NCBI GenBank assembly: GCA_964389205.1
Contig: CAYMDH010000011.1
Coordinates: 1 to 64,000, forward strand
Source of the DNA: Leptobacterium sp964389205
GTDB lineage: Bacteria > Bacteroidota > Bacteroidia > Flavobacteriales > Flavobacteriaceae
Direction of reading: 5' to 3'
DNA length: 64,000 bases
In this document: piece after piece, positions 15,983 through 24,687 of the stretch
How positions within the stretch are numbered: the first letter of the stretch is position 1
How the letters are laid out: every line of letters starts with the position of its first letter
Notes under the pieces: model-generated
Told to the model about the DNA's origin: nothing
The model's database searches: none
Seen by the model: only the letters and a program-made list of their open reading frames with translations
Position numbers and translations under genes: made by a program

Positions 15983-16192
15983 AAATTCCAAATTCCAAAT
16001 TCCAAATTCCAAATTCCAAATTCCAAATTCCAAATTCNNNNNNNNNNNNNNNNNNNNNNNNNNNNNNNNNNNNNNNNNNNNNNNNNNNNNNNNNNNNNNN
16101 NNNNNNNNNNNNNNNNNNNNNNNNNNNNNNNNNNNNNAAATTCCAAATTCCAAATTCCAAATTCCAAATTCCAAATTCCAAATTCCAAATTC
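15983..16192. repeat. Heptanucleotide tandem array (AAATTCC)n, interrupted by an assembly gap
   Basis: About eight perfect copies of the 7-mer AAATTCC lie on each side of a run of Ns. The repeat unit is not a multiple of three, so every frame stays open and artefactual ORFs appear on both strands. The array lies between two convergent genes. The true copy number is unknown because the assembly collapsed here. Confidence 0.95.
16038..16137. other. Assembly gap of exactly 100 N
   Basis: One hundred consecutive N characters inside the heptamer array. The round length suggests a placeholder of unknown true size rather than a measured gap. Confidence 0.98.
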
Positions 16193-16197
16193 TAAAG

Positions 16198-16818
16198 TTA
16201 AATAAGTGTTTTAAAAGTATATCCCGCTTTGCTAAAATGCTCTAATGTTGCTTTTAATGCATATTTCATGTTTTTTTCAGCTTTAAGACTATCATGAAAA
16301 ACTACAACACTTCCTTTTTTTACATTTTTTAAAACATTATTTGCACACTTTTTTTGGGAAACATTAACATCCCAATCTATGGCAACAACATCCCACATGA
16401 TAATTTTATAGCCTAACTTACGTAGCTTTTTACTTTTAGACATGGTGATTTTTCCATAAGGAGGTCTAAAAAGAGTAGAATTAATATGTTTGGATGCTTT
16501 TTTAACGTTTTTAATATATTTCTCTACAGGAGTGTTCCACCCTTTTAAATGATGATGTGTATGATTTCCAACACAGTGATTTTCTTCTAAAATTCTTTTA
16601 TAAATATCTGGATGATTTACTACGTTCTTGCCAATACAAAAAAAGGTAGCTTTTGCCTTATATGTATTAAGAATGTCTAATACCCATTCTGTAATTTTTG
16701 GAGTAGGGCCATCATCAAAAGTGAGGTATATTATTTTTTCATTAGTTGGGATATTCCATACATAACGCGATGCTATTTTTTTTAAGAACCAAGGGGTTTT
16801 TGCAGGTATAAGGTTCAT
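16198..16818 (-). CDS. Polysaccharide deacetylase (NodB homology domain)
   Basis: A 206-residue carbohydrate esterase family 4 enzyme. The NodB motifs are visible: TFDDGPTP (motif 1, catalytic and metal Asp), GNHTHHH (motif 2, metal His residues), FRPPYGK (motif 3), WDVVAIDWD (motif 4) and VVVFHDS (motif 5). Substrates of the family are N-acetylated polysaccharides such as peptidoglycan, chitin-like polymers or exopolysaccharide; none can be chosen here. No signal peptide is evident. Five bases separate its start from the stop of the upstream DUF2723 gene, so it is probably the last gene of a minus-strand operon. Confidence 0.9.
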   Translation of the reverse strand: MNLIPAKTPWFLKKIASRYVWNIPTNEKIIYLTFDDGPTPKITEWVLDILNTYKAKATFFCIGKNVVNHPDIYKRILEENHCVGNHTHHHLKGWNTPVEKYIKNVKKASKHINSTLFRPPYGKITMSKSKKLRKLGYKIIMWDVVAIDWDVNVSQKKCANNVLKNVKKGSVVVFHDSLKAEKNMKYALKATLEHFSKAGYTFKTLI

Positions 16819-16823
16819 TGTAA

Positions 16824-19800
16824 TTATTCTAAATCTTCATATAAATAACTAAAACGTTCTATATAGTTGTTGAATAATTCAACTTCTTTTCTTGCAAAAG
16901 TTTCTTCATCATTTCTTATTGCAATTTGCAATATATTCTCATAGTATTGAATATTGGTAATAATCTCATTTACAAATTGATATTGCATTTCTAGATCCAT
17001 AGTGTGATAATAATCTAAATACTCTCGGTATTTTTTAGATACCTTGAGATAGAGTGCTCTAGCATCTTTTTTAGCATTTACTTTATAGTAACCTTCAATA
17101 TAAGGTTCTAGAAAAATATAGTATCCAAAAGCATCGACAGGCATTTTTTCCATAGCCAAATCCAATACTCTTTTTGCCTTGTCTAATTTCTCTTCTTCGA
17201 TAAGCTTTTCAACCAAGCGAGCCATATTATTTCTGTACGTAATTCCGTTAACTCGTGTTCTTGGATCATGATAAATGTCAGGATTTCCAGAATTACCCCA
17301 TTTCCATTTCATAACGGTATCATACATAAGTTCACTATCTATTCTTCCTACATCAAAGGGATTATTTTTAGAAACAGGTGTTTTTATAGGAACTAACTTG
17401 TAAACAAGTCCGTCCAATTGTAAATAATCTTTCATCCAAATATATTCAGCCGCATCTGTAGTTCCTGCTATAAAATAAAGAGGTCTTTCCCAATCGTTAT
17501 TTGCCAAAATATCTAGCATTATTAATCTGTTCTTAGTGATGTAATTTTTAGGAAGTTCAATATCAATATAATCAAGTATAAGATGTGCATCTTTTTTAGC
17601 TACAATGCCACTTTTCAAAACATTTTCTTTGTTTACAGGGACACGTATTTTATGAGTTGGATAGAATATCATTTCTTTTGTGCTTTCGGGTAATTCACTA
17701 AGATTACCTCCAAATTGTTTTACCAAATTCCCGTATTTTGTTTTAGGGTCATCACTGGCTACCCAATTCATAAAATCTTTAATACTCCAAATAGAATCTG
17801 TCAATTCTTCATATCTAATAATGTCATTCACTCCCCAAGCATATTGTTTGTGGGTAAGTTGAGAAGGTATAGGATTGCTTTTAAACGATTTTCTTTTAAC
17901 TTGATCAATATGCCAATCTGCAGAGAGTAAACTGCTAGAATTTACAGCTTTTATATCTCTTCGATATCCTTCAACTTCTTGCGCATACCAAAGAGAATAA
18001 GTATCATTATCACCCATAGTAAATAAAATAGCATCTTTACCTTCTTGTATAGAATCTAGATATGATTTTGCCATAGATTGTGCTGTATATCTGTTAGATC
18101 TATCATGATCATCCCAATTTTGATAGGCCATCAATACGGGAACAGCTAATAACGATAACCCAGCTAACAAAGGAGATGCTATTCTTCTAGATACTAATAG
18201 CTCTTTGAATTTTGAAACAAGCATATAACCGCCAATTCCAATCCAAATGGCAAAAACATAAAAAGATCCTACTAAAGCATAGTCTCGTTCTCTAGGTTCA
18301 AAGGGTCGTTCATTAAGATATACTTTTAAGGCAATTCCTGTAAATAGAAATAGTACAGTTAATACCCAAAATTGTTTTGGGTTTTTTCGTAACTGAAAAA
18401 CAAATCCAAATATTCCAATAATTAAGGGTAGTAAAAAGTAAGTATTTCGAGCTTTATTGTTTTTAATATCTGAAGGAAGGTTTTTTTGAGGCCCTAAGCG
18501 TTGAGCATCTATAAAATTAACACCACTGAGCCAATTTCCATGATTGTTGTATTCTCCTTGAATATCATCTTGCCTTCCAGAAAAATTCCACATAAAATAC
18601 CGCCAATATATATACCCTACTTGGTATTCAAAAAAGTAATTTACATTTTGTAAAAACGATGGTTTCTCTACTTTTAGATATTCTCTGAATTTTTTAATAA
18701 ATGCAATATATTGTCGTTCATTAACACGTCCATTTTTTAAGTTTTCTTTAAAATCGCTTACAGCTGCTTTTAATTCTGTTTGATGACGAAATTCAGGCAA
18801 TAGCTTTATAGGAAGTGCACCTGTAAACATCATATAATTTTCTGCATGCTCTTTACTCCATATTCTTGGAAAAAAACCAGTATGATCAGAATGAGGCGCT
18901 TGTAATGCACCTTTGTATTTGTTTACAATGATGTATTTTCCTGTTTTTTTATCTTGTTCGTATTTAGGTTTGTCATCTATTGGGCCACTATTTGGATCTA
19001 ATCCTGCAAACATATCGGTATATAATGGGCCATGGAATAGATGTGTTTCGGGATATTGCTCTAAATTGTAATAGGCGAGTAATTGCCTGGCATCAGAAGG
19101 GTTGAAAAGATTAATATTTACATTGGCATTAGCTCTAATAGGAATCATTAGCCAAGATGAAAACCCAATAAGAATAAATAAAGTGCATAAAACCAAGGTA
19201 TTTATTTTTACATATCCTTTAGATCGTGTATATCTAAGTCCAAAATAAAATATAGCAATTAATAAAAGCCCAGCAATTAATGTTCCCGAATTAAAAGGAA
19301 GTCCAAATGTATTTACAAAAAACACTTCAGAATAACCAAAGAGCTTTAAAGTAGATGGAAGTAATAATTTGAAAATAAAAAGCAAAACAGCAACTGCTGC
19401 TATGTTTGCTAACATAAAATTTTTGAAAGTGAATTTCTTAGTGCTTTTAAAATAGTAAAGCATAACCACGGCAGGAATTGCCAATAATGCCATAAAGTGA
19501 ACACCAAAAGATAAACCTATAACGAGTGCGATTAGTACCAACCAACGATTTCCGCCTGGCTGATGCATGCTGTCAACCCATTTTAATGCCAGCCAAAACA
19601 TTAATGCCATAAAAAGAATAGCCATGGCATATACTTCGGCTTCTACAGCACTAAACCAAAAAGTATCTGAAAAAGTAAATATAAGAGCTCCTATAGATCC
19701 TCCAGAAAAAATAGCAATAGCTCGATCTTTAGTAATTGTGGTATTTTTTTTTGAAAATTTACTTAAGAGATTGGTAATAACCCAGAATAATAATAAAACT

Positions 19801-20060
19801 GTAAATGTACTAGAAGTAACAGATACATAGTTAACCATTTTGGCTATTTGTGAGGCTTCTGAAGTAAAAGAAGCTAACATCTGAAATAATGGCGCTCCAG
19901 GAGGATGTCCTACCTGTAGCATAGAAGAGGTTGTTATATATTCGCTACAATCCCAAAAACTGGCTGTAGGCTCAACGGTGATACCATAAGTAATTAATGC
20001 AATAAGAAAAATACCCCAGCCTAAAAGGGTGTTCCATTTTTTAAATTGTAAGGTTGACAT
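16824..20060 (-). CDS. DUF2723 (TMEM260-like) membrane protein, probable GT-C type glycosyltransferase, copy 1
   Basis: A 1078-residue protein with an N-terminal polytopic region (about ten membrane segments, residues 10-640) and a large soluble C-terminal part with TPR-like helices. The DUF2723 core contains TVEPTASFWDCSEYITTS, with an acidic residue in the first extracytoplasmic loop as in GT-C enzymes, and LQVGHPPGAPLFQML. The human DUF2723 protein TMEM260 is an O-mannosyltransferase, so a lipid-sugar-dependent protein glycosyltransferase role is likely (inference). Further family landmarks are PFEPRERDYALVGSFY and MGDNDTYSLWYAQE. It forms a tandem pair with a close paralogue 104 bases upstream and is followed by the deacetylase. 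Confidence 0.85.
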   Translation of the reverse strand: MSTLQFKKWNTLLGWGIFLIALITYGITVEPTASFWDCSEYITTSSMLQVGHPPGAPLFQMLASFTSEASQIAKMVNYVSVTSSTFTVLLLFWVITNLLSKFSKKNTTITKDRAIAIFSGGSIGALIFTFSDTFWFSAVEAEVYAMAILFMALMFWLALKWVDSMHQPGGNRWLVLIALVIGLSFGVHFMALLAIPAVVMLYYFKSTKKFTFKNFMLANIAAVAVLLFIFKLLLPSTLKLFGYSEVFFVNTFGLPFNSGTLIAGLLLIAIFYFGLRYTRSKGYVKINTLVLCTLFILIGFSSWLMIPIRANANVNINLFNPSDARQLLAYYNLEQYPETHLFHGPLYTDMFAGLDPNSGPIDDKPKYEQDKKTGKYIIVNKYKGALQAPHSDHTGFFPRIWSKEHAENYMMFTGALPIKLLPEFRHQTELKAAVSDFKENLKNGRVNERQYIAFIKKFREYLKVEKPSFLQNVNYFFEYQVGYIYWRYFMWNFSGRQDDIQGEYNNHGNWLSGVNFIDAQRLGPQKNLPSDIKNNKARNTYFLLPLIIGIFGFVFQLRKNPKQFWVLTVLFLFTGIALKVYLNERPFEPRERDYALVGSFYVFAIWIGIGGYMLVSKFKELLVSRRIASPLLAGLSLLAVPVLMAYQNWDDHDRSNRYTAQSMAKSYLDSIQEGKDAILFTMGDNDTYSLWYAQEVEGYRRDIKAVNSSSLLSADWHIDQVKRKSFKSNPIPSQLTHKQYAWGVNDIIRYEELTDSIWSIKDFMNWVASDDPKTKYGNLVKQFGGNLSELPESTKEMIFYPTHKIRVPVNKENVLKSGIVAKKDAHLILDYIDIELPKNYITKNRLIMLDILANNDWERPLYFIAGTTDAAEYIWMKDYLQLDGLVYKLVPIKTPVSKNNPFDVGRIDSELMYDTVMKWKWGNSGNPDIYHDPRTRVNGITYRNNMARLVEKLIEEEKLDKAKRVLDLAMEKMPVDAFGYYIFLEPYIEGYYKVNAKKDARALYLKVSKKYREYLDYYHTMDLEMQYQFVNEIITNIQYYENILQIAIRNDEETFARKEVELFNNYIERFSYLYEDLE

Positions 20061-20164
20061 TGTATTGGTTTTCTGTTGAAAACACTAAATTTAATAATAA
20101 ATAAAGTATAGGCTTTATTTTTAGAAAAGCTTAACAGAAAAAATAAAATACAGTGATAAGATTA

Positions 20165-23100
20165 TTACTCATCTTCGTATAAATGACGAAACATAGTTAA
20201 GTATGTATTAAAAGTATCGGCTTCTTGACGCCCAAAGGTTTCATCATCATTAGTAACCACGATGTTTAATAATCCACGATAACGCTCAATATCTGTTACG
20301 ATGTCTGATATGTAATTGTATTGGTTAACATTATTGAGTGTGTTGTAGTAATTTAAACTTTCTTGGTATTTAGAAGCTACTTGTTTAAAAATAGCTCTGG
20401 CTTTTTCTTTTTTGTCAATCTTATAATATCCTTCAATGTAAGGTTCTAAAAAAACATAAAAACCAAAGTCATCTACAGGCATTTTTTCCATTGCCAAATC
20501 TAGAATGTCTTCCGCTTTTTTATAATCTTCGTTCTTTAATAACTCTTCTACGAGTCTAGCCATGTTACTTCGATACGAAATTCCATTCTTTCTTGTTTCA
20601 GGATCGTGATAGATATCTGGCGATCCAGAATTTCCCCATTTCCATTTTATAACAATATCGTACATTTTATCGGGATCTATCCTTCCTAATTCAAAAGGGT
20701 TGTTTTTATTTACAGGCGTTTTAATAGGAACTAACTTGTAAACCAGGCCTTCTAGTTGAAGATAATCTTTCATCCATATGTACTCTGCTTTGTCAAAACT
20801 ACCTCCTGTAAAATAAATAGGACGTTTCCAATCGTTATTAGCAACGATGTCTAACATTAAAAGCCTGTTTTTAGTAATATATCCTTTAGGTAATTCTATG
20901 TCTATATAATCAACAATGAGTGCCGTGTCTTTTACTTTTACTAAACCACTTTCAAGTACATTTTTTTTGTTAACAGGAATACGTAGTTTGTTAGTAGGAA
21001 AATAAACGGTTTCTTGATCACCTTCTGGGAGACGATTAGGATCATTACCAAATTGTTTAAAAATATGACCATAATACGTCTTAGGATCATCGCTGGCTAC
21101 CCAATTCATAAAATCTTTAATATTCCAGGTACTTTCTACTAAGGGTTCGTATCGAATAACATCACGTACTCCCCAAGCATACTGACTGTGTTTTAATTGA
21201 GAAGGGATAGGATTACTCTTATATGCCTTTCGTTTCATTTGATCTATATACCAATCTGTAGCAAATAAACTTGTATTGATGGTTCTGACATCTGTACGAT
21301 AATTTTCAATTTCTTGAGCATACCATAAGGCGAAAGTATCATTATCTCCAATAGAGAATATGATAGCATCTTTATCTTCTTCAACCGAATCTAAATATGC
21401 CTTAGCTAGCGATTGTGCTGTATACTTATTAGAGCGATCATGATCATCCCAATTTTGATATGCCATGACAGCGGGAACTGCTAATAAGCAAAAAATAGTA
21501 ACCACAGGAGCTAAAATTTTAGGAGTCAATAGTTTTTTAAATTCATCAAATAAGGCATAGACCCCTATACCTATCCATAATGAAAAGATATAAAAGGAAC
21601 CTACCAAAGAATAATCTCGTTCTCTAGGTTCAAACGGTCTAACGTTGGTGTAAAATTGAATGGCGAGCCCTGTAAATAAAAAGAAGATTAATAATACCCA
21701 AAATTGATTTTTGTTTTTTCGTACTTGAAAAATTAACCCAATAATACCCAAAATTAAAGGTAAGAAGAAATATGTGTTTCTAGCTTTGTTGTTTTTAATA
21801 TCAGCTGGGAGATTTTTTTGCGAGCCTAGAAAAATAGCATCAACAAAATCAATGCCGCTTAACCAATTTCCATGGTTATCACTTTTCCATTGAAGGTCAT
21901 CTTGACGGCCCACAAAGTTCCACATAAAATACCGCCAGTACATATCGCCAAATTGGTAGCGAAACATAAACTTTATATTATCCCAAAGACCAGGAGGCTG
22001 TACATCTATATATTCATTAAATTGACGTAAAAACTTAACATAATCAGAAGCATCTCTCCGTCCTGAAGCAAAATCTGCTTTAAACTCATTAATAGCGGCT
22101 CTTAAATCATTATTTGAAATATATTCAGACTTTATTTTAAAATCCAATGGTTTGGAGAAAACCATATAATTATCTGCATGTTCAGAACTCCACATTCTTG
22201 GCAAAATACCTGTATGGCTTTTATCAAATTTTTGAAGAGCATCTATGTATTTATTTACAATAATGTATTTGCCAGTTTCTTCATTGCGTTCATACTTGGG
22301 TTTGTCATCTTTGTAAGGATTATTTTCATCTAAACCAGCAAATATTTCTGAGTACATACCTCCATAAACTGGACTATCTACCCCTGGGTATTGCTCTCTA
22401 TTGTAGTATGCAAGTAAAGAACGAGCATCTTCAGGATTATTTTCATTAATAACAACATTGGCATTGGCTCTTATAGGTAGCATTAACCAAGAAGAAAATC
22501 CAATAAACATGAAAAGCATACACAATACTATTGTATTGGCAGTATGGCGTTGTTTTTTTCTTGTGTAAAATAAGCCATAATAAAAAGCAGCTATAAAGAG
22601 AATTAATATAATAATGGTTCCAGAATTAAAAGGAAGTCCAATAGAATTCACAAAAAACAATTCTCCCCAACTAAAAATCTTCAATACATACGTCAACGAA
22701 AATTTATAAACAAACATAAGTAATGCAATCACTGCCATGTTTGCAAGAAGGAAGTTTTTTATAGTAACTGTTTTGTATTTCTTGAAGTAATAAAGTAATC
22801 CAATAGAAGGAATTGCTAAGAATCCCATAAATTGAATTCCAAAAGTTAGCCCAACAACAAAAGCAATTAAAATAAGCCATCTATTACCTCTGGGAGAATC
22901 AATATCATCTATCCAGCGTAATCCTAGCCATAATTGTAAAGCCATAATTAAGCTAGCCATGGCATATACCTCTGTTTCTACAGCATTGAACCAAAAACTA
23001 TCAGAAAATGTAAAGGCCAAGGCGCCAACAACACCGCTTCCTAAAACAGCGATTGCTTTGCTATTGGTAAATTCCTCGTCCTTAGAAATTAATTTTCTAA

Positions 23101-23407
23101 CTAAATTGGTAATTGTCCAGAAAACAAATAGAATGGTAAATGCACTAGAAAAAACAGAAAGATTATTTACCATTCTGGCAACACCTTCAGGCTCTGAAGC
23201 AAAAAGTGCAAAAAATGCTCCGAGCATCTGAAAAAATGGAGCACCAGGTGGATGCCCAACCTGTAATTTGGCTGAGGTAGAAATATATTCTCCTGCATCC
23301 CAAAAACTAGCAGTAGGTTCTACTGTTAGATTGTAAGTTAACAATGCTATAAAAAAAACTATCCATCCAAGAATGGTATCCCATCTTTTAAATTGTTGTG
23401 CTAACAT
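20165..23407 (-). CDS. DUF2723 (TMEM260-like) membrane protein, probable GT-C type glycosyltransferase, copy 2
   Basis: A paralogue of the downstream gene with the same architecture and landmarks: TVEPTASFWDAGEYIST, LQVGHPPGAPFFQML, PFEPRERDYSLVGSFY and IGDNDTFALWYAQE. The C-terminal parts are also very similar. I place the start at 23407 (MLAQQFKRWDTILGW), which matches the start of copy 1. The frame extends 26 codons further upstream to 23485, but that extension is atypical. The length from 23407 is 1080 residues. Two adjacent full-length copies suggest duplication with possible divergence in acceptor specificity (inference). Confidence 0.85.
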   Translation of the reverse strand: MLAQQFKRWDTILGWIVFFIALLTYNLTVEPTASFWDAGEYISTSAKLQVGHPPGAPFFQMLGAFFALFASEPEGVARMVNNLSVFSSAFTILFVFWTITNLVRKLISKDEEFTNSKAIAVLGSGVVGALAFTFSDSFWFNAVETEVYAMASLIMALQLWLGLRWIDDIDSPRGNRWLILIAFVVGLTFGIQFMGFLAIPSIGLLYYFKKYKTVTIKNFLLANMAVIALLMFVYKFSLTYVLKIFSWGELFFVNSIGLPFNSGTIIILILFIAAFYYGLFYTRKKQRHTANTIVLCMLFMFIGFSSWLMLPIRANANVVINENNPEDARSLLAYYNREQYPGVDSPVYGGMYSEIFAGLDENNPYKDDKPKYERNEETGKYIIVNKYIDALQKFDKSHTGILPRMWSSEHADNYMVFSKPLDFKIKSEYISNNDLRAAINEFKADFASGRRDASDYVKFLRQFNEYIDVQPPGLWDNIKFMFRYQFGDMYWRYFMWNFVGRQDDLQWKSDNHGNWLSGIDFVDAIFLGSQKNLPADIKNNKARNTYFFLPLILGIIGLIFQVRKNKNQFWVLLIFFLFTGLAIQFYTNVRPFEPRERDYSLVGSFYIFSLWIGIGVYALFDEFKKLLTPKILAPVVTIFCLLAVPAVMAYQNWDDHDRSNKYTAQSLAKAYLDSVEEDKDAIIFSIGDNDTFALWYAQEIENYRTDVRTINTSLFATDWYIDQMKRKAYKSNPIPSQLKHSQYAWGVRDVIRYEPLVESTWNIKDFMNWVASDDPKTYYGHIFKQFGNDPNRLPEGDQETVYFPTNKLRIPVNKKNVLESGLVKVKDTALIVDYIDIELPKGYITKNRLLMLDIVANNDWKRPIYFTGGSFDKAEYIWMKDYLQLEGLVYKLVPIKTPVNKNNPFELGRIDPDKMYDIVIKWKWGNSGSPDIYHDPETRKNGISYRSNMARLVEELLKNEDYKKAEDILDLAMEKMPVDDFGFYVFLEPYIEGYYKIDKKEKARAIFKQVASKYQESLNYYNTLNNVNQYNYISDIVTDIERYRGLLNIVVTNDDETFGRQEADTFNTYLTMFRHLYEDE

Positions 23408-23527
23408 GCGCTTTTCTTTCTGATCTTTCGGCGAATTTACTAATAAAAACACTAGCAAAAGCTGTTTTTGAAAAAACGTTAACAACTCCTGTTTATTTTT
23501 AAGATGTAAATTAAAAACAGAAAATGT

Positions 23528-23557
23528 TTGCGCAAATAAAAGTTTGTTTTAAATTTG
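23528..23557 (+). promoter_or_regulatory. Promoter of the tRNA-Gln gene
   Basis: TTG at 23528-23530, a 19-base spacer and TAAATTTG at 23550-23557 match the Bacteroidota housekeeping promoter. The tRNA begins 39 bases after the box. Confidence 0.65.
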
Positions 23558-23596
23558 CACTCGCATTTGCTAGAAGGCAAGTCGAAAAACACGTAT

Positions 23597-23668
23597 TGGC
23601 CTATGGTGTAATTGGTAACACAGCTGGTTTTGGTCCAGTCGTTCAAGGTTCGAGTCCTTGTAGGCCAA
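23597..23668 (+). tRNA. tRNA-Gln (anticodon TTG)
   Basis: A complete cloverleaf can be drawn by hand: acceptor TGGCCTA/TAGGCCA, D-stem GTGT/ACAC, anticodon stem GCTGG/CCAGT with loop TTTTGGT (anticodon TTG, reading CAA), and T-stem CAAGG/CCTTG with loop TTCGAGT. The discriminator is A, and the 3' CCA is not encoded. It is followed by a rho-independent terminator. Confidence 0.95.
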
Positions 23669-23675
23669 CAAAATT

Positions 23676-23710
23676 AAACTCCGTTTTTTATTTAGAAAGC
23701 GGAGTTTTTT
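23676..23710 (+). terminator. Rho-independent terminator after tRNA-Gln
   Basis: The inverted repeat AAACTCCG / CGGAGTTT around an AT-rich loop is followed directly by a T run. It lies eight bases after the tRNA. Confidence 0.8.
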
Positions 23711-23721
23711 ATTTTTGAAAT

Positions 23722-24111
23722 ATGAAATTTAAATATTTACTTATTTTAACAATGCTTGTATATGTGCAAGCTTGCGGGCAAAGTTCGCAAAAGTCAGTTG
23801 AGTTAGCAGCGCCAACATCTTTTGAGAAAGCTATTCAAAATAAAGAAGTGCAGCTAGTAGATATTCGAACCCCTAAAGAATATCATTCTGGACATTTGGC
23901 AAAAGCTATAAATATAGATTTTTACGATAAAGACTTTATTCAGCAAATGAGTCGTTTAAATAAAAATGAAGCTGTTTATATTTATTGCCATAGTGGAGGA
24001 AGGTCCGGAAGAGCTGCTAAGCGTTTAAGCGATGCAGGTTTTAGTGAGATAATAGATCTTAAAGGAGGAATTGTGGCTTGGAAAAAAGATGAAAAGCCTT
24101 TAGTGAAATAA
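23722..24111 (+). CDS. Rhodanese-like domain lipoprotein
   Basis: A 129-residue protein with a lipoprotein signal (VYVQACGQSS, Cys as lipidation site) and one rhodanese domain. The domain shows QLVDIRTPKEYHSGHLAKAI, the active-site loop CHSGGRSG (catalytic Cys near residue 90) and a closing GGIVAWKK. Single-domain rhodaneses of this kind bind or transfer sulfane sulfur. Envelope location is predicted from the signal; the substrate is unknown. It stands alone between the tRNA terminator and the rimP promoter. Confidence 0.88.
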   Translation: MKFKYLLILTMLVYVQACGQSSQKSVELAAPTSFEKAIQNKEVQLVDIRTPKEYHSGHLAKAINIDFYDKDFIQQMSRLNKNEAVYIYCHSGGRSGRAAKRLSDAGFSEIIDLKGGIVAWKKDEKPLVK

Positions 24112-24136
24112 GCTTTTACTTTTCATCAAATAATTG

Positions 24137-24144
24137 TATATTTG
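24137..24144 (+). promoter_or_regulatory. -7 promoter element of the rimP-nusA-infB operon
   Basis: TATATTTG matches TAnnTTTG exactly. It is 63 bases before the rimP start, so a leader of roughly 55 bases containing the hairpin at 24171-24195 is expected. Confidence 0.55.
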
Positions 24145-24170
24145 CACCGCAGAAAGATGTTTAATATAAT

Positions 24171-24197
24171 AGGAGGGGACAAAAAGTCCCCTCTTTT
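24171..24197 (+). promoter_or_regulatory. Leader hairpin with T run upstream of rimP (possible attenuator)
   Basis: GAGGGGAC (24173-24180) and GTCCCCTC (24186-24193) form a perfect 8-bp GC-rich stem with an AAAAA loop, extendable by two pairs and followed by TTTT. It lies between the probable promoter and the rimP ATG, so it has the shape of a transcription attenuator or a protein-binding leader. Confidence 0.6.
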
Positions 24198-24207
24198 CAT
24201 ACTCAAA

Positions 24208-24675
24208 ATGACGTTTAGAAACAAAGTTGAAGCACTTTTAGGTGAGGTTTTTGAAGCTGATAAATCACTTTTTTTAATTGATTTTAAAATTTCTACAGAT
24301 AATAAAATAAAAATTATTGTAGACGGGGACAAAGGACTTTCTCTAGAAGATTGTATGAAGGTGAGTAGACATATTGAACATAACTTAGATAGGGAAGAAC
24401 AGGATTTTTCTCTTGAAGTGATGTCGCCAGGTGCTGACGAACCAATTCAAAACATACGACAGTATAAAAAGAATGTTGGCAGAAACCTTAAAGTTAAGGC
24501 TTTAGAGAATGAAAATTTCGAAGGGAAATTAACAGAGGTTGATGAAAAGCGTATTAAAATTGAATGGAAAGCACGTGAACCTAAACCAATAGGGAAAGGA
24601 AAAGTGACAGTTTTAAAGGAAAAAGAAATTCTTTTTTTAGAGATTTTAGAAGCAAGAGTGAAGATAATATTTTAA
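24208..24675 (+). CDS. rimP: Ribosome maturation factor RimP
   Basis: A 155-residue RimP protein, needed for maturation of the 30S subunit in the cytoplasm. It begins MTFRNKVEALLGEVFEADKSLFLIDFKIS, which I quote here only in part as FRNKVEALLGEVFEAD, and shows the family core SLEDCMKVSRHIEHNLD and EVMSPGADEP. The frame is open further upstream, but those codons fall in the leader hairpin, so ATG at 24208 is the credible start. It is the first gene of rimP-nusA-infB; nusA begins 12 bases after its stop. Confidence 0.92.
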   Translation: MTFRNKVEALLGEVFEADKSLFLIDFKISTDNKIKIIVDGDKGLSLEDCMKVSRHIEHNLDREEQDFSLEVMSPGADEPIQNIRQYKKNVGRNLKVKALENENFEGKLTEVDEKRIKIEWKAREPKPIGKGKVTVLKEKEILFLEILEARVKIIF

Positions 24676-24687
24676 TTTAAAGATGAC

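Noticed and set aside
15983..16192. Possible CRISPR array
   Set aside because: The unit is only 7 bases with no spacers, and no cas genes are nearby.
15916..16195. Several overlapping frames encoding repeated IWNLEFG-type peptides across the N run
   Set aside because: They arise because a 7-base repeat has no stop in these frames, and they span Ns. They are tandem repeat artefacts.
20061..20164. Separate transcription unit between the two DUF2723 genes
   Set aside because: The 104-bp spacer shows only a small GTTTTC/GAAAAC repeat, and no clear promoter or terminator, so I treat the genes as one operon.
23524..23718. 64-codon plus-strand frame
   Set aside because: It overlaps the tRNA-Gln gene, its promoter and terminator.
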